From JAPOXR01 sp965221935 (GTDB lineage: Bacteria > Pseudomonadota > Alphaproteobacteria > Rhodobacterales > Rhodobacteraceae): DNA of 64,000 nt. The notes below the pieces were generated by a model. That model was not told where the DNA came from, did not search any database, and saw only the letters and a list, made by a program, of their open reading frames with translations. Positions 9,541 to 18,204 of this stretch are shown here, one piece after another. The first letter of the stretch is position 1. Each line of letters opens with the position of its first letter. The stretch spans positions 1 through 64,000 of the forward strand of contig CBDCSZ010000008.1 in NCBI GenBank assembly GCA_965221935.1, read 5' to 3'. The translations under genes were made by a program, and so were the position numbers.

Positions 9541-9894
9541 TCAGGTCACAACATGCAGCAATTTCGCCTCAAAGAACCGCATGACCTGTCCGAGGTCGTT
9601 TCCGCGGCGGAAAATCCGGCCTTCCATGCCGACAATCTGGTATTTTGCCTGCTGATCGCTGAGCCGGGGCTGTTTCACAATGCGGTAGATGGGGTGCTCG
9701 GCAGTGTGTCTGAAAACTGAAAACACAGCGACATGTTTGAGATGTGAAATCCCGTAATCGCGCCAGTCTCCAGCGGCGACCATGCGGCCATAGGTGGCCA
9801 GCACGATGTTCAGCTCAGACTTGTTGAAACTGGTCACTGTCGGGACAACGGCGTTCGGCCCATGGCCAAAGGCGAGTGTCTCGTGAAATGCCAT
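9541..9894 (-). CDS. DUF2794 family protein
   Basis: A 117-residue protein that follows the alphaproteobacterial DUF2794 pattern closely: FNKSELNIVLATYGRMVAAGDWRDYGI, then VAVFSVFR, HPIYRIVKQP, and IFRRGNDLGQVMRF near the C-terminus. The function is unknown. The family is nearly confined to Alphaproteobacteria, which supports the taxonomic placement of the window. It is convergent or isolated relative to its neighbours, with about 260 bases to the divergent gamma-glutamyltransferase gene. Confidence 0.88.
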   Translation of the reverse strand: MAFHETLAFGHGPNAVVPTVTSFNKSELNIVLATYGRMVAAGDWRDYGISHLKHVAVFSVFRHTAEHPIYRIVKQPRLSDQQAKYQIVGMEGRIFRRGNDLGQVMRFFEAKLLHVVT

Positions 9895-10153
9895 GGCTTC
9901 ACTTTGCCGGGAGATGAGATGCTGTGCAAGCCGAAACTATGGCTGCCGCATCACACCTTCACAGTTTTCGCTCATTGTCCGTCCGTGCCGCCCCAAAGCC
10001 CTCAAACAGATCGTTTGCACGGCGGCGGCGCCTCTGTCCGGGCGGAATTGCACGCATTTGACCTTTCCGAAAGTGAATTGACCGTAAACTTGATGACAAT
10101 CGCCGGAGAATCAGAACAGTAGGAGCCGAAATCCACAGAAATCGGGGTCGCAA

Positions 10154-11734
10154 ATGCGAGACTTTCAGCTTCCCGGCCGGTCGCCGGTGTTCGCCAGCAA
10201 TGGCATGTGCGCGACATCGCATCCGCTGGCCGCGCGCACCGCCGTTCGAATTTTGGAAGACGGCGGGAATGCGGTCGATGCCGCAATCGGCGCGGCGGTG
10301 CTGCTCGGCCTGTGCGAGCCGCAGTCAACAGGAATCGGCGGCGACCTGTTTGTGCTGCTGAAGCCTCCCGGAGAGGACCGGGTCATTGCGTTGAACGGTT
10401 CCGGCCGTGCGTCGGCCGCCGCATCGGGCGCCCGGCTGCGGGCTGCGGGCGCGGAGGAAATATCCGTCGATTCGGTTGATGCGATCACAGTTCCCGGCGC
10501 AGTTGACGGATTTTGCAAACTGTCTTCGGACTGGGGAAAGCTCGGCCTAGGCGCAAGTCTGGCGCCGGCAATCCATTATGCCGAGAAAGGCGTGCCGGTC
10601 GCCGCCAGGGTGTCGTTTGACTGGAAACGGGCTGCGGACTGGCTGCGGGGAGATGCCAGGAAACACTTCCTGATTGACGGTCGCGCCCCGGAGCCTGGAA
10701 TGGTTTTCCGTGCGCCCGGCCAGGCAGAGGTTCTGCGGCGGATTGTGCGCAATGGACGCAGGGCGTTTTACGAGGGCGAGGTTGCCGAGGACATGGTCAA
10801 CAGCCTGCGGCAGCAGGGAGGGATCCACAGCCTTGATGACTTTGCTTCCACCGCCTGTGCCTATGGCGAGCCAATCCGCGGTGAATATGGCGGGTTTGAA
10901 ATCCTGCAGCATCCGCCGAACGGACAGGGCGCGGCGGCGATACTGCTCACCAATATTCTTGCTCACTTTGACCTTCCGAAATCCGATCCGTTCGGAGTTC
11001 AGCGCACTCATCTGGAAACAGAAGCCACGAAACTGGCGCTCGACGCGCGGGACCGGTTCATCGCCGATCCGGACCACACCGACCGGCTGGACCATCTGTT
11101 GTCGGTCGACACCGCCGCCCGTCTCGCGGCGCTGATCGATCCGGAGAAACCGTTACAGGCAGCGGCGGAAAAGGCCGCTTTGGTGCACCGCGAAACTGTC
11201 CTGCTGGTCGTTGTCGACCGGGATCTCATGGCGGTGTCGATGATCTATTCGATCTTTCACAGTTTCGGATCGGGAATCGCGTCGGCCAAATTTGGGGTGA
11301 ATTTCCAAAACAGGGGCGCGGGATTCACGCTTGCGGAAGGCCACCCGAACGAACTGGACGGGGGCAAACGCCCGCTGCACACGATCATTCCCGCGATGCT
11401 CGCCAGGAACGGCAGGGTGGTCATGCCCTTCGGTGTCATGGGCGGACAGTACCAGGCCGTTGGCCATGCCCGTTTCATCACCAACCTGGCCGACTACGGA
11501 ATGCATCCGCAGCAGGCTTTGGACGGGCCGCGCAGTTTCCCGGAGGAAGGTGAGCTGCAGCTGGAACGCGGCTACCGGCGTCAGGTCGGTGAGGAACTGG
11601 CGCGGATGGGGCATGCGGTTGCCGCGCCCGAGGCGCCGCACGGCGGCGGGCAGGCGATTCTGATCGATTATGAAAGCGGCACGCTGCAGGGCGCGTCAGA
11701 CAGCAGGAAGGACGGCTGCGCCCTCGGATATTAG
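10154..11734 (+). CDS. ggt: Gamma-glutamyltransferase family protein
   Basis: A 526-residue Ntn hydrolase of the gamma-glutamyltranspeptidase family, which cleaves gamma-glutamyl bonds (glutathione and related compounds) after self-processing. The N-terminal half has HPLAARTAVRILEDGGNAVDAAI and CEPQSTGIGGDLF. The processing site and nucleophile would be the threonine in HRETVLLVVVD (about residue 358), followed by SFGSGIASAKFGVNFQNRG and a GGQYQAVGHARFITN segment. There is no signal peptide, as in the cytosolic branch of the family, so a catabolic or acylase-like substrate is also possible. It is followed immediately by convergent hspQ. Confidence 0.88.
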   Translation: MRDFQLPGRSPVFASNGMCATSHPLAARTAVRILEDGGNAVDAAIGAAVLLGLCEPQSTGIGGDLFVLLKPPGEDRVIALNGSGRASAAASGARLRAAGAEEISVDSVDAITVPGAVDGFCKLSSDWGKLGLGASLAPAIHYAEKGVPVAARVSFDWKRAADWLRGDARKHFLIDGRAPEPGMVFRAPGQAEVLRRIVRNGRRAFYEGEVAEDMVNSLRQQGGIHSLDDFASTACAYGEPIRGEYGGFEILQHPPNGQGAAAILLTNILAHFDLPKSDPFGVQRTHLETEATKLALDARDRFIADPDHTDRLDHLLSVDTAARLAALIDPEKPLQAAAEKAALVHRETVLLVVVDRDLMAVSMIYSIFHSFGSGIASAKFGVNFQNRGAGFTLAEGHPNELDGGKRPLHTIIPAMLARNGRVVMPFGVMGGQYQAVGHARFITNLADYGMHPQQALDGPRSFPEEGELQLERGYRRQVGEELARMGHAVAAPEAPHGGGQAILIDYESGTLQGASDSRKDGCALGY

Positions 11735-11755
11735 GATCTTGACACCGCGGCGCGG

Positions 11756-12082
11756 TCAGTTGGGCTTGATTTCAAGCTCGTATTTTCCGTTGCGCAGCCT
11801 GCCAAAATACGACTCAACTTCCGGATGGTCCACAGGTTCCCCAGACGTGTCTTTGACCAGGTTCTGTTCAGAGACATACGCCATATAGTGGGAGTCGTCA
11901 TTCTCGGCGAGCAGATGATAGAACGGCTGGTCCTTTTTGGGCCGGATCTTTTCCGGGATCGCCTGCCACCACTCCTCTGTGTTCGAAAATTTTGGATCAA
12001 TATCGACAACAACGCCGCGAAACGCGAACATCCTGTGCTTGACGACCTGCCCCAGGCCAAATTTTGCTCTTTTTCGCATCAT
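11756..12082 (-). CDS. hspQ: Heat shock protein HspQ (YccV-like)
   Basis: A 108-residue protein with the HspQ/hemimethylated-DNA-binding fold signature KFGLGQVVKHRMFAFRGVVVDIDP near the N-terminus. It continues with EEWW, then KDQPFYHLLAEND and YVSEQNL. In enterobacteria HspQ binds hemimethylated oriC DNA and acts as a Lon specificity enhancer. Two consecutive ATG codons (12082 and 12079) are both usable. The stop lies about 20 bases from the stop of convergent ggt, and the GC-rich interval contains a short inverted repeat that might serve as a shared terminator. Confidence 0.9.
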   Translation of the reverse strand: MMRKRAKFGLGQVVKHRMFAFRGVVVDIDPKFSNTEEWWQAIPEKIRPKKDQPFYHLLAENDDSHYMAYVSEQNLVKDTSGEPVDHPEVESYFGRLRNGKYELEIKPN

Positions 12083-12324
12083 GTTCCGTGACCTTTCGAA
12101 AGCATCGGTGCATACATTGAAATGTATTTGCTGGAATAGCCCATATCAAGCCCCGATTTTCGATACGGAAGGCGCCGGCAGGTGCCGAAATGGCAAGAAT
12201 TTCCGGGCTGCGAGGGAGTTCGGCCGCACGCTCCCCGCTGTGCGCCGGATGGTGTGACACGAGCTGCAAACAGCTCAATCTTCACCGCCGGCGGAAGCGG
12301 GGGATTCCCGGGTTTGTGGTTCTG

Positions 12325-13210
12325 TCAGGCGCCGGAAGTCGCTGTGATCAGTCCAAACAGCGGCGGCACGTAAATTGAACTCTGGCTGCCGGCCACTTCG
12401 TCTTTCACATTGTCGGGCGGAATGTGGTGAACAGACGCGAAACCGCCCTCCAACAGCTCGGCCTCTATCCGGGCCGGATTCATCTCGGTCAACCAGGGCT
12501 CGCCCCGTTTGGCGACGAATCGTTTAAGTCTGTCGTGCAGATCCTGCGCATGTTCGGCAGCGGCCGAACGCTCCACCACAGTAGTCAAATGCGATCGCCG
12601 ACCCAGGGGCCAGCTTGTGAGCGACAAGGTCAAGGATTTCCTTTATCGGGTCTTTGGTCAAATAGTATGTGACGCCAAAACATGAGAAAAACGCAGCTTG
12701 TCCAGGGTCGAAGTCGGAACCGGCGAGAGCGGCTTCAATTGTGACTTGCGAAAGGTCGGCGGCGACATACCGCACGCCAACGGGTTCGGCGATGCCCGCC
12801 TTTTGCATGCGTCGGCGCTTCTCCGCCTGGGACGCGGGTGTGTCGATTTCATACACCGCAAGTGACTGCATCAGGTCTTTTCGCCGCATGGCAAATGAAT
12901 CGTAGCCGGCGCCGATGATCACGTATTGATTGACGCCGCGTTCCACTGCCGTCGCGACTTGGCGCTCACCGTAGGCCGCCCTGATGACGACCAATGGGGC
13001 GATCGGAGCCACCCGGCGCTATACGACATCCACCATGATCCGTTTGAAGATCGGCACGTTGGTCACCGTCCGCCAGAAAGGGCCGCACAGTTGCACCGCG
13101 AAAGGGTCATCCAACAGAACCGGACGGTCATACCGTCTATGCACGGCTCTCACCGCCGCCACGAGTTCCGCTGTCTTGCTCGCTCGACTTGTGTCCGAAG
13201 CCTTGTTTGG
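12325..13210 (-). pseudogene. Class I SAM-dependent methyltransferase (TIGR00027-like), inactivated
   Basis: Three collinear pieces make one methyltransferase of the leucine-carboxyl-methyltransferase-like group. The N-terminal piece (SKTAELVAAVRAVHRRYDRP, LLDDPFA) ends at an in-frame TAG at 13019-13021. The same frame resumes with VIIGAGYDSFAMRR, the SAM-binding glycine motif, then VYEIDTP and VRYVAADL. At about 12575 the frame shifts and the protein continues as SAAAEHAQDLHDRLKRF to VPPLFGLITATSGA. One nonsense codon plus one frameshift rule out function. The true start is unclear. The natural substrate of this group is mostly unknown. Confidence 0.8.
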
Positions 13211-13492
13211 TTGCCTCCTGCAATGTCCATAGGGCAGCAAACCGTTTGTAAACCAACAGCGAAGAATCAGGAAACCCCGCGGCGACCGAATTTCGGCAAG
13301 GATAGCCGTTACATCGGGATTTCCGCGGATTGACCGCTTCAAAGCGTGCCAGTGCCAGACTTTGCAAACAGGCGAGTCGGCGGTATTATAGAGCGGGTTT
13401 GGAAGACGGGATGCCCGCCGCCGGCGTCAGTCGCTTCGGTCAGAGGCCAGGCCAGACGGGAACCGGCGGACAGGAGGCGGAAATCAAGGTCA

Positions 13493-14170
13493 ATGGCAGT
13501 CCTGACCACGGTCTATCTGGATATCGTCGACACGATTTGGCGCCAGGCGCTCACTGAACTTCTCGATCAGGGAAAGGAACTAAAAGTCCTTGATTTGATT
13601 GAATCCGAGACGGTGCCCGATGTCATCCTCATCGGCTGCGATCAGCTCGGCAAGACCAAGACCCTGAAGCGGTGCCGTGACAACCGATCGAAGAATCCCC
13701 ACAGTTCGATCATCCTGCTGTCCAAGTTTCAACTCGAGCCGGGAGCGGCGGGAGACACTGCCGCGGGGGCAGACAACTATCTGCAGCAGCCATTTAGCGT
13801 CACCGACCTCATTTCCAGTATCAGACTGGAAATCAGGAACCGGCAGTGGCTGGCCACCGATCCGATTGAGATCGGCCCGCTGGCCTTCCTCCCCGGAGAC
13901 AGAATCGTGCGCGCCGGCGACGGGGTGGAGGTCTTCCTGACGACGCTCGAAACCCGGCTGCTGCACCGTCTTTACCGCGGATCGGGAAAGGGGGTTTCGC
14001 GCCGGACCTTGTTGGATGAAGTCTGGGGATATCATGAGACGGCCAACACGACGACCGTGCAGGCTCACATTCACCGTCTGCGCGGAAAACTCCGCAGCAT
14101 TGCCGAAGAAGATGACATTATTTTTTCGGGTTCCGACGGCTACGGCATCAGGATTGAAACCGCGGAATGA
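13493..14170 (+). CDS. OmpR/PhoB-type response regulator with degenerate receiver
   Basis: A 225-residue regulator. The C-terminal winged helix is typical: VFLTTLETRLLHRLYRGSGKGVSRRTLLDEVWGY, then TTTVQAHIHRLRGKLR and a DGYGIRI wing, about residues 130-222. The N-terminal receiver is unusual. The acidic pocket (DDD) is absent near the start, the phospho-acceptor region reads PDVILIGCDQLG, and the conserved KP after beta-5 is QP (YLQQPF). It may work without phosphorylation. The chosen ATG gives MAVLTTVYLDI; an upstream in-frame start would add about 50 unrelated arginine-rich residues. No histidine kinase is adjacent. Confidence 0.8.
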   Translation: MAVLTTVYLDIVDTIWRQALTELLDQGKELKVLDLIESETVPDVILIGCDQLGKTKTLKRCRDNRSKNPHSSIILLSKFQLEPGAAGDTAAGADNYLQQPFSVTDLISSIRLEIRNRQWLATDPIEIGPLAFLPGDRIVRAGDGVEVFLTTLETRLLHRLYRGSGKGVSRRTLLDEVWGYHETANTTTVQAHIHRLRGKLRSIAEEDDIIFSGSDGYGIRIETAE

Positions 14171-14191
14171 AAAGTTTCGGACCGCGGGAAA

Positions 14192-15010
14192 TTGGATGTT
14201 GAGGTTGAATTGAAGCTGAAGGTGGCGACTTGGAATATCAACTCAGTCCGGCTGCGCACAGGTCTTGTCTGTCAGTTTTTGCGCGATGAAAGGCCCGATG
14301 TTCTCTGCCTGCAGGAGCTGAAATCGCCGACGGAGCTGGTCACCACAGAAGATTTCAAAGAGGCGGGTTATCCCCACTGCGTTATCCGCGGGCAGAAAGC
14401 CTATAACGGGGTTGCGGTCCTGTCGCGCATTCCGCTCGAAGACCGGGGATCATTGGACTTTCTGGGCCGCGGCGAGGCGCGTCATGTCGCCGCGGAACTG
14501 GAAAACGGCATCAGAATCGAGAATTTCTATGTGCCTGCCGGAGGTTATGAACCGGATCCGGAAATCAATCCAAAATTTGCTGACAAGCTCAAATTCGTGA
14601 AGGCGATGGCGAAGTGGGGGCAGAGTGAAACGCGGCGGAAAACGGTGCTCGTCGGCGACCTGAACATCGCGCCTTTGGAACTGGACGTCTGGTCGCACCG
14701 GCAGCTTCTGAATGTCGTCAGCCATACGCCGCGCGAAGTCAGTCTGCTGCTTGCGGCCATGAAGGCTGGCGACTGGACAGACATCGTGCGCAGGGATTTG
14801 CCGGAGGAGAAGGCCGGGAAGCTCTTTTCCTGGTGGTCATACAGAGCCCGTGACTGGGACGCATCGGACCGGGGCCGCCGCCTTGACCACATCTGGGCCA
14901 CGCCGGACATGGTCAGAGAGAACCACCATTCCCGCATACTCCGGGAAGCGAGGGGCTGGCTGCCCAAACCATCCGATCATGTGCCGGTGATGGCATCGTT
15001 CGACCTGTGA
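14192..15010 (+). CDS. xthA: Exodeoxyribonuclease III / AP endonuclease
   Basis: About 270 residues of the exonuclease III branch of the EEP fold, incising DNA 5' of abasic sites and removing 3'-blocking groups in base excision repair. Motifs in order: VATWNINSVRLR, LCLQELKSP (catalytic Glu), the YNGVAVLSR segment, VLVGDLNIAPLELD (Asp/Asn), DASDRGRRLDHIWATPD, and the terminal PSDHVPVMASF (Asp-His). Both candidate starts are TTG (14192 or 14210); the second places the first beta strand at the very N-terminus. It begins 21 bases after the response regulator stop. Confidence 0.93.
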   Translation: MDVEVELKLKVATWNINSVRLRTGLVCQFLRDERPDVLCLQELKSPTELVTTEDFKEAGYPHCVIRGQKAYNGVAVLSRIPLEDRGSLDFLGRGEARHVAAELENGIRIENFYVPAGGYEPDPEINPKFADKLKFVKAMAKWGQSETRRKTVLVGDLNIAPLELDVWSHRQLLNVVSHTPREVSLLLAAMKAGDWTDIVRRDLPEEKAGKLFSWWSYRARDWDASDRGRRLDHIWATPDMVRENHHSRILREARGWLPKPSDHVPVMASFDL

Positions 15011-15196
15011 GAGTGCGCGGCGCCGGTCTTCCGCAGACTTCGCCACACGCGTTTTCACAGGCCTATTCCAGTCTCCGGCAGCCGGCGGCGGGCGGTTTGC
15101 AGTCAGCCATTCACACGCAGGCTGTGCCGCCGGGTTCTGGAATTCCTGCCCCATCGCGTATATTGATAAAGGGACGGCACAGATGGGTACGAACCA

Positions 15197-16093
15197 ATGC
15201 TTGAACTCGGTAAAAATTCCGCTCCCGACATCGTGAAGTCGGGTTCCGAAGCGACCTTCGTCAAGGATGTGATTGAAGGTAGCCAGCAGGTGCCTGTCAT
15301 TGCCTACTTCAGCGCCGCATGGTGCGGGCCGTGCAAGACATTTGGGCCGGAACTCGAGAGCGCCGTGCGCCGCGCCGGAGGCGCCGTCACATTGGTCAAG
15401 CTTGATCTCGACAGCTGCCAGCAGATCGCCGCTCAGATGGGAATTCAGTCGATTCCCGCTGTCTTCGCCTTTGTCGGCGGCAGGCCGGTGGACGGTTTTA
15501 TGGGCGCCCGCCCCGCCTCAGAAATCAACGCGTTCATAGGCAAGCTGGCAAAATCCGGCGCCGGCAGCGACAATGACGCCGCAGTGGAGGAGGCCGAAGA
15601 GCTGCTTGCCTCAGGCGCGGCGGTTGAAGCGGCGCAGCGCTTTGCCGCGGTGCTTTCGGAGTTTCCCGAAAACGCGGCTTCGCTTGGCGGGCTGGCGCGG
15701 GCCTACCTTGCGCTTGGCAACGTCGAGTCAGCCGAAGGCATCGTCAACTCGGCGCCGGCATCGATTGCCGACGCGCAGGAGGTTTCGGCCGCAAAGGCGG
15801 CGGTCGAATTGGCCAAACAGGCTGCCAATACCGGGCCGCTGAACGAGCTGCGCCGCCGCGTGCAGGCCAATCCCGAAGATCATCAATCCCGTTTGGATCT
15901 GGCAACGGCGCTGCATGCGGGAGGTCAGGACGAAGAGGCAATTGACGAGCTGCTGCAGCTGTTTCGCCGCGACCGGGAATGGCAGGACGGGGCGGCACGT
16001 GTTCAGCTGTTGCGGATTTTCGAGTCGCTGAAACCGAATGACCCGGTCGCGCTGAAGGGCCGACGCAGGCTGGCATCGCTGGTTTTCGATTGA
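15197..16093 (+). CDS. cnoX: Thioredoxin-TPR co-chaperone CnoX (YbbN)
   Basis: A 298-residue protein: an N-terminal thioredoxin domain with an intact WCGPC motif (about residues 42-46) and cis-proline segment SIPAVFAF, then a C-terminal TPR region (about 120-290). Enterobacterial YbbN lacks the CXXC pair, whereas alphaproteobacterial CnoX keeps it and combines holdase and redox activity, handing clients to GroEL and DnaK. The ATG is followed by ELGKNSAPDIVKSG, a typical start. It is followed 35 bases later by a Lon-N-domain protein, an arrangement common in this class. Confidence 0.92.
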   Translation: MLELGKNSAPDIVKSGSEATFVKDVIEGSQQVPVIAYFSAAWCGPCKTFGPELESAVRRAGGAVTLVKLDLDSCQQIAAQMGIQSIPAVFAFVGGRPVDGFMGARPASEINAFIGKLAKSGAGSDNDAAVEEAEELLASGAAVEAAQRFAAVLSEFPENAASLGGLARAYLALGNVESAEGIVNSAPASIADAQEVSAAKAAVELAKQAANTGPLNELRRRVQANPEDHQSRLDLATALHAGGQDEEAIDELLQLFRRDREWQDGAARVQLLRIFESLKPNDPVALKGRRRLASLVFD

Positions 16094-16128
16094 CGGACCC
16101 GGGGCAGAAGCGCTGATTTGGCGGCACG

Positions 16129-16758
16129 ATGTACACGCTTGCGAACCTGCCGGACACGATCCCGCTGTTTCCGCTGACCGGCGTGCTGTTGTTTTCCCGC
16201 TGCAGACTGCCGCTGTATATTTTTGAACCGCGCTACATTGCCATGATTCAGGATTGCCTGAAATCGGAACACCGTCTGATCGGCATGATACAGTCCAGAA
16301 CCGATGACGAAGCCGACCTGTACCGCGTTGGATGCGCCGGCCGCCTGGCATCGGCGATGACAGTGCCCGGCGACCGTTACGCCATTGTTCTGCAAGGTGT
16401 CGCGCGATTCCGTCTCGACACCCGGATCGAAGGGTTCGTGCCTTATGCCAAGGGGCGCGTCCGCTGGGCGGAATTTGAGGAGGATCTTGGCGAAACGGAA
16501 TCCGATGACGGGCTGGACAGAGACCGTTTCATGGTTTCGGTCGAACGGCACTTCAAGATCGCCGGCATCGACGGCGACCCCATGCCATTGACGGAGTTGT
16601 CAGATGACATGCTGGTGAATACGGTGGCGATGTTTTGCAATTTCACCCCGGCGGACAAACAGGCGCTGCTCGAGATCGGCACGCTGCGGGAACGCCGAAA
16701 CGCAATAGAAACCCTGCTTGCCTTTGATGTTTCCGGCGAGGAGCACAGTCTGCAATGA
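16129..16758 (+). CDS. LON peptidase N-terminal substrate-binding domain protein
   Basis: A 209-residue protein consisting of only the Lon N-terminal substrate-recognition domain. It has IPLFPLTGVLLFSRCRLPLYIFEPRY near residue 10, then the region around VGCAGRLAS, and helices ending in LLEIGTLRERRNAIETLLAF. There is no ATPase or protease part. The stand-alone form is common in alphaproteobacteria and its role is unproven, presumably client binding. Its stop overlaps the start of the Trm112-like gene by four bases (ATGA), so the two are translated together. Confidence 0.9.
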   Translation: MYTLANLPDTIPLFPLTGVLLFSRCRLPLYIFEPRYIAMIQDCLKSEHRLIGMIQSRTDDEADLYRVGCAGRLASAMTVPGDRYAIVLQGVARFRLDTRIEGFVPYAKGRVRWAEFEEDLGETESDDGLDRDRFMVSVERHFKIAGIDGDPMPLTELSDDMLVNTVAMFCNFTPADKQALLEIGTLRERRNAIETLLAFDVSGEEHSLQ

Positions 16759-16937
16759 GCGACGGCCCCGACATCGACCGCAAAATGCTGGAACTGCTGG
16801 TCTGTCCGGTCACCCATGCCCGGCTGATCTATGACCGGGAGGCCCAGGAGCTGATTTCCAAGGCGGCGAATCTCGCCTATCCGATCCGGCGGGGAATTCC
16901 GATCATGCTGGAAAGCGAAGCCCGCAAACTGGACTGA
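16755..16937 (+). CDS. Trm112 family (UPF0434/YcaR-like) small protein
   Basis: A 60-residue protein with the Trm112/YcaR pattern: LLELLVCPVTHARLIYDREAQEL in the first half and AYPIRRGIPIML towards the end. Only the first of the usual cysteines (LVCPVT) is visible, so zinc binding is uncertain, as in many bacterial members. Eukaryotic Trm112 activates methyltransferases; the bacterial role is not settled. It is translationally coupled to the preceding gene. Confidence 0.88.
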   Translation: MSDGPDIDRKMLELLVCPVTHARLIYDREAQELISKAANLAYPIRRGIPIMLESEARKLD

Positions 16938-16980
16938 CGACTCTTCGCCGCCGCCGCGCCGCAATGCGGCCCGCGGCTCT

Positions 16981-18204
16981 CTACGCCGGATGACCCGACA
17001 TCAGGGCAGGCAGCGCTCCGTTAAGGCCCGCCGCCTCCCGGATCAGGGCCCGCCGCAGAAACGGCAATTGCGCAACCGCCATCATGCCGGCGCCGCGCGC
17101 TGTGCGCATGAAGGGATTGTCGTTCGAAAACAGCCAGTTGCAGCTGTCGGTGGCAGCGGCAAAAAGCGCGGTGTCGAATCTGCGCCAGCTCTGGTAACGC
17201 TCCAGGACGTCGAGGGCGCCGATATCTTCGCCGCGGCGCCGTGCTGTGGCCAGCGTTTCGGCCAGAGATGCGGCATCCCGGAAACCGAGATTCAGCCCTT
17301 GGCCAGCGAGCGGATGAAGCCCATGCGCAGCTTCGCCGAGAAGCGCCGCCCGTGAAGCGACCGTCCGCTCCGCCAGCGTCAGGGAGAGGGGCAGGACGGT
17401 TCGCGCGCCGATCAGTTCAATGTCGCCCAGAAACGAGCCGAAGCGCGGGCGCAGTTCCCGCAGAAAACCGTCATTTTCCAGCGCCGCGGCCCGTTCGGCA
17501 TAGTCTGTGTCAGCTGTCCAGACGAGCGACGACCGGTTCCCCTGCAGCGGCAGGATCGCCAGCGGTCCCGGCGGCATAAAGAACTGATGCGCGGCGCCTG
17601 CGTGCGGCCGCTGATGTTCGACGGCGCAGACGATCGATGATTGACGGTAGTCCTTGACCGTGTGGCGGATATCCGCGGCCGCCGCGACCACGCCCCGCCT
17701 GCCGTCACAGCCGGCGATCATCCAGGACGTGAATCTGGCGCCGGCATCGGTGACGGCAGTGGCCTGACCGCCTTCGAACTCCACTCGCTCGATTTGCGCC
17801 GGCACAACGCGGCGGATGCCGGAGCTTGCCGCGACAGCCCTGCCAAGCGCATGGCGAAGGTGGCGGTCCTCCACCATCCGCGCCATTGGCCCGGTTTCGA
17901 TTTCAGCCGAATCGAATCCGAGCACCGCCGGTCCCGCGCCCTCACCGGCCCGGCCGTCGGTAATTTGTATATTGCGGATATCCTGACTGTGCTGAGCGAG
18001 CAGTTCGGCAAATCCCAGTGCCCGCAGCAGGCGGCAGGATGAATTGGAAACCGCATAGGCCCTTCCGTCAAATCGCGGCAGGCGGCCAGATTCCGCCGCG
18101 GCATCGACCAGTGTGACGCGCAGCCCGCCGTGCGCCGCCGCCAACGCAAACACCGAACCGATCAATCCTCCGCCGACAACCGTAATGTCAGCGTCAGGTC
18201 GCAT
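16981..18204 (-). CDS. UbiH/UbiF-family FAD-dependent monooxygenase
   Basis: A 407-residue flavoprotein hydroxylase likely acting in ubiquinone ring hydroxylation at the inner membrane face. Motifs are the N-terminal dinucleotide fold ITVVGGGLIGSVFALA (residues 7-22), the GCDGRRGVV segment (the DG motif), and ALLGEAAHGLHPLAGQGLNLGFRDA (second FAD motif, GD replaced by GE). The start ATG at 18204 overlaps the stop of the TPR gene (TGATG). Longer in-frame starts exist, but they overlap that gene and add residues before the Rossmann strand. The position hydroxylated cannot be told from sequence alone. Confidence 0.88.
   Translation of the reverse strand: MRPDADITVVGGGLIGSVFALAAAHGGLRVTLVDAAAESGRLPRFDGRAYAVSNSSCRLLRALGFAELLAQHSQDIRNIQITDGRAGEGAGPAVLGFDSAEIETGPMARMVEDRHLRHALGRAVAASSGIRRVVPAQIERVEFEGGQATAVTDAGARFTSWMIAGCDGRRGVVAAAADIRHTVKDYRQSSIVCAVEHQRPHAGAAHQFFMPPGPLAILPLQGNRSSLVWTADTDYAERAAALENDGFLRELRPRFGSFLGDIELIGARTVLPLSLTLAERTVASRAALLGEAAHGLHPLAGQGLNLGFRDAASLAETLATARRRGEDIGALDVLERYQSWRRFDTALFAAATDSCNWLFSNDNPFMRTARGAGMMAVAQLPFLRRALIREAAGLNGALPALMSGHPA

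Noticed and set aside
9463..9720. An 85-codon frame on + opposite the DUF2794 gene.
   Set aside because: The opposite strand matches DUF2794 strongly, and this frame has no family features.
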